Part shown: in pieces, positions 9,291-18,425 of the stretch | Layout of the letters: every line of letters starts with the position of its first letter | How positions within the stretch are numbered: the first letter of the stretch is position 1 | Assembly (NCBI RefSeq): GCF_014841125.1 | Contig: NZ_JACYTQ010000008.1 | Span: forward strand, 156,322 to 220,321 | From: Echinicola arenosa | GTDB taxonomy: Bacteria; Bacteroidota; Bacteroidia; Cytophagales; Cyclobacteriaceae | Reading direction: 5' to 3' | Length of the DNA: 64,000 nucleotides | Notes under the pieces: generated by a model | The model's database searches: none | Told to the model about the DNA's origin: nothing | The model's input: only the letters and a program-made list of their open reading frames with translations | Translations under genes and position numbers: made by a program

Positions 9291-9740
9291 ACAATCATTG
9301 CAATTATTTAACGGATCAATCAATATTCCTGGGGATTTCAAGCATAAATTTTAGACAGTCTTCAACCTTCCATCTGCGTCACCTGACCTTCAGGCAACAG
9401 GCCTTTCCACGGATACGAAAATCCTCTACCGTGGAACTTCATAAAACCCTTTTTCCTCTAGATTATGTAAATATTTATTCTTTACATCTAGGCTGATGTA
9501 ATAGTCCATCTTGCTTTTGAGCGATGGAGCTAGTCTCAAAATACTCCAGTATACCCGCCGACAAAAGACAATCCTAAAAACCCTTGTCCACTCTCTTTCT
9601 TTTTACCTCATAAATAATGGTTGGTCAAATATCCCCCAACTTTTTCACTTGCTCCGGTTTGATGGCAGTGATGCCTTGATGGAATTCAGGTGTTCCTGCC
9701 CATTTCTGCTTACATAACCCTTGCACTAGCTAGACCTTTA

Positions 9741-9845
9741 TTTGGGAGAAAACAGAATAATCTTCGGATCACTCAGGGATCTCTTTCGGATCTCCTTCGG
9801 ATCACCCTCGGAAACTACCGAGTGGAATCCGAAGATAATTTGGGT
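9741..9845 (+). repeat. Dispersed ~105-bp repeat, copy 1 (family A, CTTCGGAT-rich)
   Basis: Between TTTGGGAGAAAACAGAAT at the left and AGATAATTTGGG at the right lie several CTTCGGAT / ATCCGAAG units. The outermost units form an inverted pair (AATCTTCGGAT and ATCCGAAGATAA). The reverse complement of 56683-56787 matches it throughout. It is non-coding. Confidence 0.8.
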
Positions 9846-10096
9846 GAGAAGCCTGTTTGATCCCAAGGAAAGTAGGCGAAGTACCCGATCTATCCGAGGG
9901 TTATTGCTAAGATGTTGAAGGGTAGTTGTAGGTCAGCCTTATTAAAACCGTGGCTTTCCCGTCCTTCGGGAAGACAAAAAAGGATGCCAAGTGAAGTTTA
10001 AAAGGTAACCATGAAGTATTGGTAAATATTGTCCCCCCAACTTTTCCGCTTGATCCTATTTAACCACAAACTCATTAAGTAAATTTTGACAAAAAT

Positions 10097-10130
10097 AAAA
10101 AGGTCCAGAAAACATCCCTGAACCTTTTTT
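10097..10130 (-). terminator. Terminator of the hypothetical gene at 10155
   Basis: AAAAAGGTCCAG and CTGAACCTTTTT pair with one mismatch around a nine-base loop. On the minus strand the hairpin ends in a run of T. It lies 25 bp past the stop of the upstream minus-strand gene. Confidence 0.7.
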
Positions 10131-10154
10131 CACCAAGTTTGACATATTAAAAAA

Positions 10155-10619
10155 TCAACGAAAAGAATCTTTGTAAGCTTTTAAAATTTTCAAGACCGTT
10201 TTATCCTTTATTTTCTTTTCAAAAAAACCGTGATTAATCTGGTCAATATCAATTATATCAAGTAAAATATTCCATAAACTTTTTCTGTCAAGTTTTCTAA
10301 AGTAAGTTTCTCCTTGACTTATCTTGTCCTCACTAAACTTTCTCTCCCGAAAACAAAAAACATTTATTGTTTTCAGCTGAGACTTTATAGCATGTGCCAT
10401 TTCATAAAAGTCATAATAGTGGTAAGCTGCTTCTCTAGTCAATTCTTTCCCTACAATCCGTTCAACCCTTTCAAACTCCTTCTCCATCAATGGCATAAAA
10501 TCTAAAACTCCCCTCTCTCCACCTATCTGGTTATTAAAAATCATCGCTTCTTCAGAAGCTATTTGACTTTGCCTCATGTTCATACTGCTCTCAATTGAAA
10601 TGAAACATATTAAACACAA
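10155..10619 (-). CDS. Hypothetical protein
   Basis: The protein has up to 154 residues. The first twelve residues (Met-Cys-Leu-Ile-Cys...) look unlike a real N-terminus, and the Met at residue 13 or 15 (near 10577-10583) is a more natural start. The body is polar and mostly helical, with no signal peptide or transmembrane segment; a Lys-rich C-terminus (KKIKDKTVLKILKAYKDS) ends it. A good terminator follows immediately, which supports real transcription. I do not recognise the family. It is flanked by repeat-rich DNA and may be an acquired or lineage-specific gene. Confidence 0.55.
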   Translation of the reverse strand: MCLICFISIESSMNMRQSQIASEEAMIFNNQIGGERGVLDFMPLMEKEFERVERIVGKELTREAAYHYYDFYEMAHAIKSQLKTINVFCFRERKFSEDKISQGETYFRKLDRKSLWNILLDIIDIDQINHGFFEKKIKDKTVLKILKAYKDSFR

Positions 10620-10970
10620 TTCTTACAACACTTCAGCCTTTAATCCTTTTGATATTTGCTGTTTGTCTATGGCTCTAAGGTCAGGAATAAATTTTAAATA
10701 CACAAGTTTTTTGTTATTTTTTATATAAAAAAATGCTTTTTAAATATATTTTTAAATCTTTCATATAAATTCTTCACTTAATCCTAACTTTCAAAATTCT
10801 TTCCATTTCCAATTCAATTTCTAAGAAAAACAAAACTATAAAGTGACAGTTTAAGATTGACTCTATACCTTTTATTTAGAGAAAAGAAGGCAAAAAAAAA
10901 TTTTTTAGGTGATCCAAAGTCATTTAATTATATTGGATTTTCATCTCAAATTAATCAACCTAATCAAACT
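10620..10970. other. Divergent intergenic region
   Basis: This AT-rich gap lies between the divergent hypothetical gene and the aldo/keto reductase gene and must contain both promoters. No strong inverted repeat was noticed. The reading frame of the reductase stays open back to 10857, but the extra residues do not fit the family. Confidence 0.5.
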
Positions 10971-11963
10971 ATGACCTATAAACCTTCTCCAGAACGCTAT
11001 GATAATATGACTTATAGACGTTGTGGAAAAAGTGGCTTGAAGTTGCCCGCTTTGTCTCTGGGCCTTTGGCATAACTTCGGCCATGTAGATGTATTGGAAA
11101 ACTCCAGAAAAATTTTACAATTAGCATTTGACTCTGGCATAACCCACTTTGATCTTGCCAATAACTACGGCCCACCTCCAGGATCGGCTGAGGAGAATTT
11201 TGGCAAAATCCTTAAAGAGGATTTTGCCGGATATCGGGATCAAATGGTTATTTCTACCAAAGCAGGCTACTATATGTGGGAAGGACCTTATGGGGAGTGG
11301 GGGTCAAAAAAGTACTTGGTCTCCAGTCTTGACCAAAGCCTTCAAAGAATGGGGCTGGATTATGTTGATATTTTCTATCATCACAGGCCAGATCCAGATA
11401 CCCCTTTGGAAGAAACGATGGCCGCATTAGACCTGATTGTCCGGCAAGGTAAGGCACTTTATGTTGGCATTTCCAATTATCAAGCAGATGATGCTGCAAA
11501 AGCCATCAAGATTTTGAAAGACCTAGGCACCCCTTGTCTTATTCACCAACCAAAGTATTCAATGTTTGAACGTTGGGTTGAAGGAGGATTACTGGACGTA
11601 CTTGGAAATGAAGGTGTGGGCTGTATTCCATTTTCTCCTTTGGCTCAAGGGATGCTTACAGACAAATATCTAAAAGGTATTCCTCAGGACTCCAGGGCCG
11701 CAAAATCCCATGGTTTTCTCAAAAAATCGGATATAACAGAAAAAACCTTGGAAAAAATCAAAGCCTTACATCAATTGGCCTTGGAAAGGGAGCAAAGTTT
11801 GGCACAAATGGCTCTATCTTGGTTATTGAAAGACAAAAGAGTCACTTCTGTGCTGATTGGTGTTAGTAAAACTTCTCAGCTTGAGGATTCCTTAAAGTGT
11901 TTGGACAATCTAGCTTTTACTTCAGATGAATTAAATAAAATCGAAGACATCTTGAAAGGTTAA
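10971..11963 (+). CDS. Aldo/keto reductase, YghZ/Gpr (glyceraldehyde-3-phosphate reductase) type
   Basis: This is an NADPH-dependent carbonyl reductase with a TIM barrel, cytosolic, of about 330 residues. The chosen ATG starts MTYKPSPERYDNMTYRR, which gives the usual family N-terminus; the frame extends 38 codons upstream without homology. The sequence GLWHNFGHVD, then HFDLANNYGPPPGSAEENFG with the catalytic Asp and Tyr, is the hallmark of the E. coli YghZ group. The catalytic Lys lies in STKAGYYM and the His in IFYHHRPDPDTP. YghZ reduces L-glyceraldehyde 3-phosphate and methylglyoxal, so a detoxification role is plausible. It stands alone and ends at a strong bidirectional terminator. Confidence 0.92.
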   Translation: MTYKPSPERYDNMTYRRCGKSGLKLPALSLGLWHNFGHVDVLENSRKILQLAFDSGITHFDLANNYGPPPGSAEENFGKILKEDFAGYRDQMVISTKAGYYMWEGPYGEWGSKKYLVSSLDQSLQRMGLDYVDIFYHHRPDPDTPLEETMAALDLIVRQGKALYVGISNYQADDAAKAIKILKDLGTPCLIHQPKYSMFERWVEGGLLDVLGNEGVGCIPFSPLAQGMLTDKYLKGIPQDSRAAKSHGFLKKSDITEKTLEKIKALHQLALEREQSLAQMALSWLLKDKRVTSVLIGVSKTSQLEDSLKCLDNLAFTSDELNKIEDILKG

Positions 11964-11967
11964 CAAC

Positions 11968-12000
11968 AAGGCCTTCCAAATTTCAGGAAGGCCTTAATTT
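11968..12000. terminator. Bidirectional terminator between convergent genes
   Basis: AAGGCCTTCC (11968-11977) and GGAAGGCCTT (11986-11995) pair perfectly around an eight-base loop. A T-rich tail follows on the plus strand. It serves the reductase gene on the left and the FG-GAP gene on the right, whose stop codon is at 12003. Confidence 0.88.
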
Positions 12001-12002
12001 TG

Positions 12003-15000
12003 CTATTTTCTTTTGTAGTGACCCACTTCACCATTAAATTGCCCCACCCACAACTCTTCTCCAATCCATAGGCTACTTCTTACATCTCCATTGATTTGAA
12101 AGCCTGTCACCCTAGGACTTATACTGCGATACGTTCCTTTATCATCCTGTCTAATAATAAGCCCATAATTGGCATCAATATTCCCAATCTTAATTCTAGT
12201 CTGATGAAGGTTTCCTCCAAGCCAAATTTCTTTTTTGTCACTTTCAGTGGAAGGAATAAGAGTTATGCTAAATATTGGAGCAAATTGCACTTCTATCGGA
12301 AGTTTTTGAGGGATGAATTTCCCCTCCTCCAATTCAAAAAGCATGGTTTCCATTGTATTGACTTTCATTTTTTTGGCTCCAGACAATTCACCTGATGAAA
12401 AAATATCTACCACCTTAGCCTGAGCATAACTGGCATAACTTTCAAATGAGGTTCTCTTGTTACTAATTTGCTCCAATAGTTCGTCCCTACTTACATAAGG
12501 AAACATTTTTCCCTCAAAATAAAGCGAGAGTATTGGATCCACTGCACCATTGCCATCAAAATCCTTATAAATCAATTCTGCTGGCTCCTTCTCAGAAACC
12601 TTTAATTGACTGTTTAGCCCCCAATTTCCTGCCAACAGTTCCGGATTTCCATCTCCATCAAAATCTCCCACCTCCAAAGTATTCCAAATCCCTTTAAAAT
12701 CCCTATCAAAATAGTGCGATGACAAATCAACCATTTTTCCTTCTTCTACACCAAAAACCTTAATTGCCATCCATTCACCAAGGACTATCAACTCTTCCTT
12801 TCCATCTCGATCAATATCATAAGCCACAGCATCGCTCACCAACCCCAATTCTCTTATCTCCAAACCAATCTTATCGGTTTGATCCGAATAACTCCCTTTA
12901 CCGTCATAAACCAAAATACGACTTGGATAAAATTCAGGAAACCTACCTGGAATAGCCCCACCTCCCAAAAATACATCCTGAAAACCATCTTCATTGACAT
13001 CTATAAACACCGCTGCTTTTCCATTTTCATACAGCTCAGGAACAGCATTTGGATTATTTATGAAACCTCCTTTTCCATCATTTAAATACAATTGGTCTTT
13101 GAGACGTTCATCATCAGCTAGAAAATCATGGTACCCTCCATTTCTTATAAATAAATCCTGATCACCATCATTATCTATATCACAAAAAACAGCATTGGTT
13201 TGTACCGCTGAAACCATTTCTGAGAATTCCATTGAGCTTCCTTTATTATATCCCCTATTCTTGTTACCAAAATAGATATAGCCGGGTTGTCCCAACCCAC
13301 TGCCTATAAACACATCATCCACTTTATCATTGTTTACATCTGCCTTGGCCATAACTGGCCCATTATTACTCAATGGGTATGGAAGAAGTGGCTGTCGCTT
13401 AAAATCATTAAAAAGCTTATCTTGATGAAGGTGATTGAGTTCAGTATCCGATTTCACCCACTCTTGATCATTGATTTGCTTTACTCTGGAAGCTGACTCA
13501 CTTTCACCCTCCAGAATAACCACTCTTTGATTGGACTTTGGAGAGATCAATACTTGAGACCTACTACTAGGCCAAACTACTTTTACAGAGTCTATTTCTG
13601 ATGATAAGAGACCAAAAGTCAAAACAGGACTTACACTGGATTGATACCCTCTATAAGGCATCTGTTCCAGCATTTGTTGTTCGCCCCTTTGGTACAAATA
13701 CACTTTTGCTCCTATTCCATTGAGATTTGCCTCTCCACCTTTAAGCGCTACCTGTAGCCAATGATGTTCAGGGAACTCATTCCGAAGATTCTCATAAATA
13801 AAGGCAACTTGATTGACATTACTGATGACCAAGTCCAAGTCCCCATCATTGTCCAAATCTGTATAAGCTGCTCCGTTTGAATTGGAATGATGGTCAATTC
13901 CCCATGATTGGCCGCTTTTCTTGAAAGTCAGGTCCTGGTTATTTCTGAAGATGTAATTATCCACCTCGGAGGAGGGCATTTCCTTGATCAGATCCAGAAC
14001 GCCAGTCTTGGAAAGCTCTCCACCTTCAAAAAAGGAACTTCGGTATTTTATAAAATCCAGGTTGGTAAAATCCCTGACAAAGCCATTGCTGACAAACAGG
14101 TCCTTCCAGCCATCCTGATCAAAATCAGCCCATAAAGGCGCCCAGCTCCAGTCTGTATTGGACACACCGGCCAATTGACCAATTTCACTGAATGTACCGT
14201 CTCCATTATTCAGCTGCAGCATATTGCGCATATATTGGTAGTGAAGCCCAACTTTCAGGAAGAGGTTAAAATGTTCGTAATTATCAGGAGAAAAAAGTAG
14301 CTTTTGCCTTTCATTGCTCTCAGGAAGCATGTCCAAGCTGATCAAGTCAACCCAACCGTCGTTATTGATGTCTGCCGCGTCGCTTCCCATGGAGTAAAGT
14401 GAGGTATGGCCAAAGCTTTCTTTTAACCTGTCCTGAAACCCTTTTCCATCCGTTTGAACATAGAGGTGATCAGGAGCAGAATAATCATTTCCCACAAAAA
14501 TATCTGGCTTGTCATCATTATTAAAATCAGCTATACTCAGCCCTAGCCCGTAGGACAAAGGCGAGGTATCCCAACCCATTTCCTTAGAAACATCCACAAA
14601 CTTCCCTTCTTGGTTTTCCATTAGCTTGGTACTAAAAAGAGGCTCATTTTGATTCAAAAGATGGTTAAAGGAAATTTCATCTAAATTCCTAAACAATTTG
14701 GGATTATGATTGAGCAAAACTGCATCAAGGTCCAGGTCTCCATCTAAATCAAAAAAAGCCGCGGAAGTACTATAAGCACTTTCTGCTAAACCATAGGTTT
14801 CGGCTTCTTCTTTAAAAAAAGGGATGCCTTGCTTATCCGCTCCCTGATTGATAAAAAGTTGATTTTTTCGGTTTTCTTCAGGCAAATCTCCACTATAACA
14901 AACATAGATATCCAACCAACCATCTGCATTAATGTCAACCATGGAAACTCCTGTAGTCCATGATCTAGGTCTGCCAGCCACATTGGCCGCCAAGGTAATG

Positions 15001-15314
15001 TCCTGAAACTTCAAGTTGCCTTTATTAAGATACAGTTTGTTATTGACCATATTGCCAGAAAAATAAATCTCCTCCAGGCCATCATTGTTTAAATCTCCCA
15101 CTGCAACTCCCCCTCCATTATAAAAGTATTGGTAATGAAATATATTGGCTGTTTCAGTTTCTCTCAGATCATTGCTAAAAGCTATTCCACTTTGTTTTGG
15201 AGCCAATAGATGAAACAATTTTTCATCAACCTTTTCCTCTTCCTTTTCTTTGCACCTAGCGAGACCAGTCAAGATCGAAAGAACAAGAATCGCCTTAATA
15301 AAACGCTGTAACAT
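12003..15314 (-). CDS. Large FG-GAP/VCBS-repeat protein with ASPIC/UnbV domain (CRTAC1-like)
   Basis: The 1103-residue protein is built of FG-GAP beta-propeller repeats, recognisable by many calcium-binding DxDxDGxxD loops (for example DLDGDLDLDAV, DFDQDGWKDLFVSNG, DINNDGWVDLISLD, DIDRDGKEELIV). In the middle, at about 515-585, a segment beginning WLQVALKGGEANLNGIGAKV is the ASPIC/UnbV domain that typically caps such propellers. The N-terminus is a secretion signal with a possible lipidation cysteine (GLARC, residue 21), although Arg before Cys is unusual. It lies 114 bp downstream of the TIG-fold protein gene, separated by a strong terminator, so it may be expressed apart from susCD. Proteins of this class are often linked to SusCD loci in Bacteroidota; their job is not established, with surface carbohydrate or cell-surface binding the common guess. 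Confidence 0.85.
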   Translation of the reverse strand: MLQRFIKAILVLSILTGLARCKEKEEEKVDEKLFHLLAPKQSGIAFSNDLRETETANIFHYQYFYNGGGVAVGDLNNDGLEEIYFSGNMVNNKLYLNKGNLKFQDITLAANVAGRPRSWTTGVSMVDINADGWLDIYVCYSGDLPEENRKNQLFINQGADKQGIPFFKEEAETYGLAESAYSTSAAFFDLDGDLDLDAVLLNHNPKLFRNLDEISFNHLLNQNEPLFSTKLMENQEGKFVDVSKEMGWDTSPLSYGLGLSIADFNNDDKPDIFVGNDYSAPDHLYVQTDGKGFQDRLKESFGHTSLYSMGSDAADINNDGWVDLISLDMLPESNERQKLLFSPDNYEHFNLFLKVGLHYQYMRNMLQLNNGDGTFSEIGQLAGVSNTDWSWAPLWADFDQDGWKDLFVSNGFVRDFTNLDFIKYRSSFFEGGELSKTGVLDLIKEMPSSEVDNYIFRNNQDLTFKKSGQSWGIDHHSNSNGAAYTDLDNDGDLDLVISNVNQVAFIYENLRNEFPEHHWLQVALKGGEANLNGIGAKVYLYQRGEQQMLEQMPYRGYQSSVSPVLTFGLLSSEIDSVKVVWPSSRSQVLISPKSNQRVVILEGESESASRVKQINDQEWVKSDTELNHLHQDKLFNDFKRQPLLPYPLSNNGPVMAKADVNNDKVDDVFIGSGLGQPGYIYFGNKNRGYNKGSSMEFSEMVSAVQTNAVFCDIDNDGDQDLFIRNGGYHDFLADDERLKDQLYLNDGKGGFINNPNAVPELYENGKAAVFIDVNEDGFQDVFLGGGAIPGRFPEFYPSRILVYDGKGSYSDQTDKIGLEIRELGLVSDAVAYDIDRDGKEELIVLGEWMAIKVFGVEEGKMVDLSSHYFDRDFKGIWNTLEVGDFDGDGNPELLAGNWGLNSQLKVSEKEPAELIYKDFDGNGAVDPILSLYFEGKMFPYVSRDELLEQISNKRTSFESYASYAQAKVVDIFSSGELSGAKKMKVNTMETMLFELEEGKFIPQKLPIEVQFAPIFSITLIPSTESDKKEIWLGGNLHQTRIKIGNIDANYGLIIRQDDKGTYRSISPRVTGFQINGDVRSSLWIGEELWVGQFNGEVGHYKRK

Positions 15315-15365
15315 TAATGGAGCATTTAGTTATAATCTGAAAACCAGTTAATATAAAAATTAAAA

Positions 15366-15391
15366 CTCGAAGCGGTAAATACCGCTTCGAG
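15366..15391 (-). terminator. Terminator after the glycan-binding protein gene
   Basis: CTCGAAGCGG and CCGCTTCGAG form a perfect 10-bp stem with a six-base loop. On the minus strand a TTTTAATTTTT tail follows. It lies between the TIG-fold gene and the FG-GAP gene. Confidence 0.88.
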
Positions 15392-15428
15392 AATTTCAAC
15401 ATAACAAAAACCTCAAGGAATTAAGCCC

Positions 15429-16715
15429 TTATTGCGCTGCTCTTACTATTCTGACATTGTCCACTCCTATAACTACAGGCACATCAGAACCCGTCGTGTT
15501 TTGGATGACAACTCTCAATTGTTTCACACCATCAGCCCCGCCAGCCAACATATCTCCATAGGTGCCCAATCGTATATTCCCACTTGTCAATTGACTGGCG
15601 TTCACCGAAATGGTATACCAAGTTCCATCAGTAGTGGTGATAAAATTTACTAAAGGAACACTCACCTGGAGTTCATTGCCCTGACTGTCAGGATACCACA
15701 AATCCATATTGATTCCATCCAAAGAAGCTGTGGTATTCACTGCCATTTCCAGCCTGATATCAAAGTTTCCAATAGGCGCGCTAGGATTATATTTATCTTC
15801 TGGGCTTGTAGGAAAAATCTGTTCTCCACCCCAATTGGCAAAGTTGATCACCTTGTCATTGTTCCAACCCCAATTGGCTGGAAGTTCTTGGTCAATGGCT
15901 CCAAAGTTTCCTTCAATCCCCATTACTCCATTGATTGAAGGCACAATCATATTACCTGAAATACCCCAACCCCAGTTCCAAGGCCATTCTAGAGCTCCGT
16001 TGGTATCAAAATCTGCCACCATTCCATTTCCGTCATAAATTTGGGTATTTCGATTCACTGCAGAGCCTCCACTTTGGGTGACCACAGAAACACTTGACCC
16101 ATCACTGTAATCCACACCATCAGGAACAGTTACCTTGAGTGTGGTTCCAGTACTATTAGTAGAAAAACCTTCTGTGACAAAGACATCTTCACCTGGGAAA
16201 TATACCGTATCCACAAAGTAGAAATACCTCCCAACAAGGGTCAGTTCATCACCTGGCTTCACATATTGATTGGAAACCCGCAGGATCTGCGGTGCCGGGG
16301 GCAAGGTCTGAAACTGTATCGATGTCTCGCCTCCTTTAGTAACTAGTCTTAAAGTATTCGGCACATTTGGATCAGTAGCGACAGTGGGAACACTATCGTT
16401 TACTGTTACAATCACATTGCTATTGGTAACATAAGCAGGATTGACACCCAAAGGGTAGTCATTGAGATAGACTTCCTGTGTAGTACCCAGGTTTTGTCCC
16501 AAAATGGCCAAAGTACTTCCCAATGTCGCATTGACAAATGAGCTATCTGCTGTACTTGGGTCTGTGTTTCTTATCCGCTCAATCATGGGCATCCCAGTAA
16601 CTGCATCTTCGTCATCCGTACAGGAAAAGCAAAGCACCATGCCCAGCATCACCAGCAAAGACCAATATTGGCCCCACTGATTGATTATTGTCTTAATATT
16701 ATTCATGATCTGCAT
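15429..16715 (-). CDS. Surface glycan-binding lipoprotein with IPT/TIG domains (SusE/SGBP-like)
   Basis: The 428-residue protein has a lipoprotein signal ending in LCFSC (cysteine near residue 32), so it is probably anchored in the outer membrane facing outward. Two immunoglobulin-like IPT/TIG domains follow, at about 45-135 (GSTLAILGQNLG) and 138-225 (PGDELTLVGRYF). The C-terminal half, about 230-425, is a Trp-rich beta-sandwich (WPWNWGWGISGN, ELPANWGWNND) of the kind seen in surface glycan-binding proteins of PULs. It is the third gene after susC and susD, 26 bp behind susD. Its role would be to hold a polysaccharide or glycoconjugate near the SusCD transporter. The ligand is unknown. Confidence 0.85.
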   Translation of the reverse strand: MQIMNNIKTIINQWGQYWSLLVMLGMVLCFSCTDDEDAVTGMPMIERIRNTDPSTADSSFVNATLGSTLAILGQNLGTTQEVYLNDYPLGVNPAYVTNSNVIVTVNDSVPTVATDPNVPNTLRLVTKGGETSIQFQTLPPAPQILRVSNQYVKPGDELTLVGRYFYFVDTVYFPGEDVFVTEGFSTNSTGTTLKVTVPDGVDYSDGSSVSVVTQSGGSAVNRNTQIYDGNGMVADFDTNGALEWPWNWGWGISGNMIVPSINGVMGIEGNFGAIDQELPANWGWNNDKVINFANWGGEQIFPTSPEDKYNPSAPIGNFDIRLEMAVNTTASLDGINMDLWYPDSQGNELQVSVPLVNFITTTDGTWYTISVNASQLTSGNIRLGTYGDMLAGGADGVKQLRVVIQNTTGSDVPVVIGVDNVRIVRAAQ

Positions 16716-16741
16716 CTTTAAAGCTTATTTTAGGTTTACCG

Positions 16742-18406
16742 TTACTCTTGTCCACTGAAATCATATGGAACCGGTGGTTTTCTCAGGTTTGGTGCCTTTG
16801 AAAGTTCTACAGATGGAATCGGTAAGTTGAAATTACTTCCATTTACATCAAAGAACCTTGGAGAAGTATCACTATCTGGAATTTCAATTTCCCACATATT
16901 AGGATCCGGGATTTGGTCAGGGTATATCCTGAATGTCCCCCTGTCTTGCCCACTTAACATTTGGTAAGCAAGCTGGGGGTTATAATAATGTAGACGAGTG
17001 AACTCATACCATGCCTGACCTTCCATCGCAAACTCTACAATTCTCTCGAAAAAGATATCTTCCCAAGTAACTGATGTTTTGGTCGGCACACCGGCTCTCT
17101 CCCTGACCATATTATAGTAGGTCAAGGCTTCACCTGGATTGCTATCCAAAATCGCCTCCGCATAAACCAAATAAACATCTGACAACCTCAAGATATAAGT
17201 ATTGATTTCTGTTCCTTGTTGAACCACTTTTCCATCATTGTCCTCAGGCCTTCCCACCACATATTTCTTCACCCAAGCGCGATTTCCATAACTTCTTCCT
17301 CCATCGTCATTGGGTGAAGGTACGCGCAACTCTTGGGGAGAACCACCTGCTGGCACCTGAGTGATGTAATTGTAATGATCTCCTGGAAACATAAATGTAG
17401 CTTTTCTTCTTTCATCAAATACCCAATCATCGTACAGTTCAAGCATCCATTTCGATCCTCCTATATCTCCTCCCCAGCCATCTCCAAAGCCGGTTATTTC
17501 AGAGCCAAAGGCCAAGAAAGCCTGTACTGAGTTTTGTGCTCCCCATGCATTAAGGTTCGGAGCATTGTAAGTCCATTGCAGAGCGGCCAAAGTTTCAGCA
17601 TTGTTGTTATTGGCTGTCTTGAAGAGATCTTCATAATTATCCATCAACTCAGCTCCGCTATTGTCTATAACTCTTTTGGCAAAGTAAGCTGCACTATCCA
17701 AATCATTTTGATCCCTACTTCCAGAAACCCCAGCCCGGGTCAAATACATCTTGGCCAGCATCCCTTCAGCACTCCATTTATTGAGCCTACCCTCCTGCAC
17801 AGAAGTTTCTGGAAGATTCTCAGCTGCAAAGCGGAAATCTTTGATAATAAATTCCCAAACAGACTCTACAGTATTTCGTGCGATGGTGGTGTCCTGAAGC
17901 AATGTGGTATTATTGGTAATGATAGGTACAGGACCCCAGTTTTGAACCAGATAAGCATAGGCTAGGCCACGCATAAACCTTCCCTCTGCAATCCCATGAT
18001 TTCTAATACGATCAGTTACATTTTCTCCACTGAAAGTTCTGATATTATTGATCAAAGTATTGGATTGTCCCACTACATTATAGAAAGCCCTCCATGATGC
18101 GCCATTTTCAGGTGTTTCCCCTGTGGTATTAAACCGTACATTTTCCAATTGATAGGAACCAGTAGTGAGGATTCCTCCACGAGCATCCCCAATACCATGT
18201 GATGCTTTATCGTTATAGGAAAACCAGACAATATTGTACAATGGAGCAGTACCAGCCAACACCTGTTCATCATTCTGATAGAAGTTAGCGTCCACTATCG
18301 CATCCAACGGAGGTCGATCCAAAAACTCATCTCCACAGCCCCAAAGCAGCACCAGAAGACCTGCAGTCCCTAAAAGCACCTTGCTATATTTGATATATTT
18401 TTTCAT
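16742..18406 (-). CDS. susD: SusD/RagB-family outer-membrane glycan-binding lipoprotein
   Basis: The protein has 554 residues, with the lipobox LLWGC (Cys about 24) followed by DEFLDRPPLD, the classic SusD opening. The TPR-like N-terminal half contains ARNTVESVWEFIIKDFRFAAENLP and LNKWSAEGMLAKMYLTRAG, diagnostic of SusD_RagB. The C-terminal domain includes the motifs RLSDVYLVYAEAIL and ALTYYNMVRERAG. SusD proteins sit as a lid on the SusC transporter and hand over substrates. The gene starts 19 bp after susC. Substrate class is not evident from the sequence. Confidence 0.95.
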   Translation of the reverse strand: MKKYIKYSKVLLGTAGLLVLLWGCGDEFLDRPPLDAIVDANFYQNDEQVLAGTAPLYNIVWFSYNDKASHGIGDARGGILTTGSYQLENVRFNTTGETPENGASWRAFYNVVGQSNTLINNIRTFSGENVTDRIRNHGIAEGRFMRGLAYAYLVQNWGPVPIITNNTTLLQDTTIARNTVESVWEFIIKDFRFAAENLPETSVQEGRLNKWSAEGMLAKMYLTRAGVSGSRDQNDLDSAAYFAKRVIDNSGAELMDNYEDLFKTANNNNAETLAALQWTYNAPNLNAWGAQNSVQAFLAFGSEITGFGDGWGGDIGGSKWMLELYDDWVFDERRKATFMFPGDHYNYITQVPAGGSPQELRVPSPNDDGGRSYGNRAWVKKYVVGRPEDNDGKVVQQGTEINTYILRLSDVYLVYAEAILDSNPGEALTYYNMVRERAGVPTKTSVTWEDIFFERIVEFAMEGQAWYEFTRLHYYNPQLAYQMLSGQDRGTFRIYPDQIPDPNMWEIEIPDSDTSPRFFDVNGSNFNLPIPSVELSKAPNLRKPPVPYDFSGQE

Positions 18407-18425
18407 AATCTTTCTCTTTTAAATT

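Larger units (their letters stand above)
9291..10154. other. Gene-poor, repeat-rich gap
   Basis: No credible gene is present. The gap contains dispersed repeat A (9741-9845), a pair of similar short segments near 9622-9656 and 10022-10056 (both with ATAT followed by a CCCCAACTTTT core), a small CCCG/CGGG hairpin near 9955-9970, and the terminator at 10097-10130. A 68-codon open frame at 9511-9717 has no supporting features. Confidence 0.55.

Noticed and set aside
9511..9717. 68-codon plus-strand frame in the repeat-rich gap
   Set aside because: No homology pattern, no ribosome-binding or promoter evidence, and surrounded by repeats.
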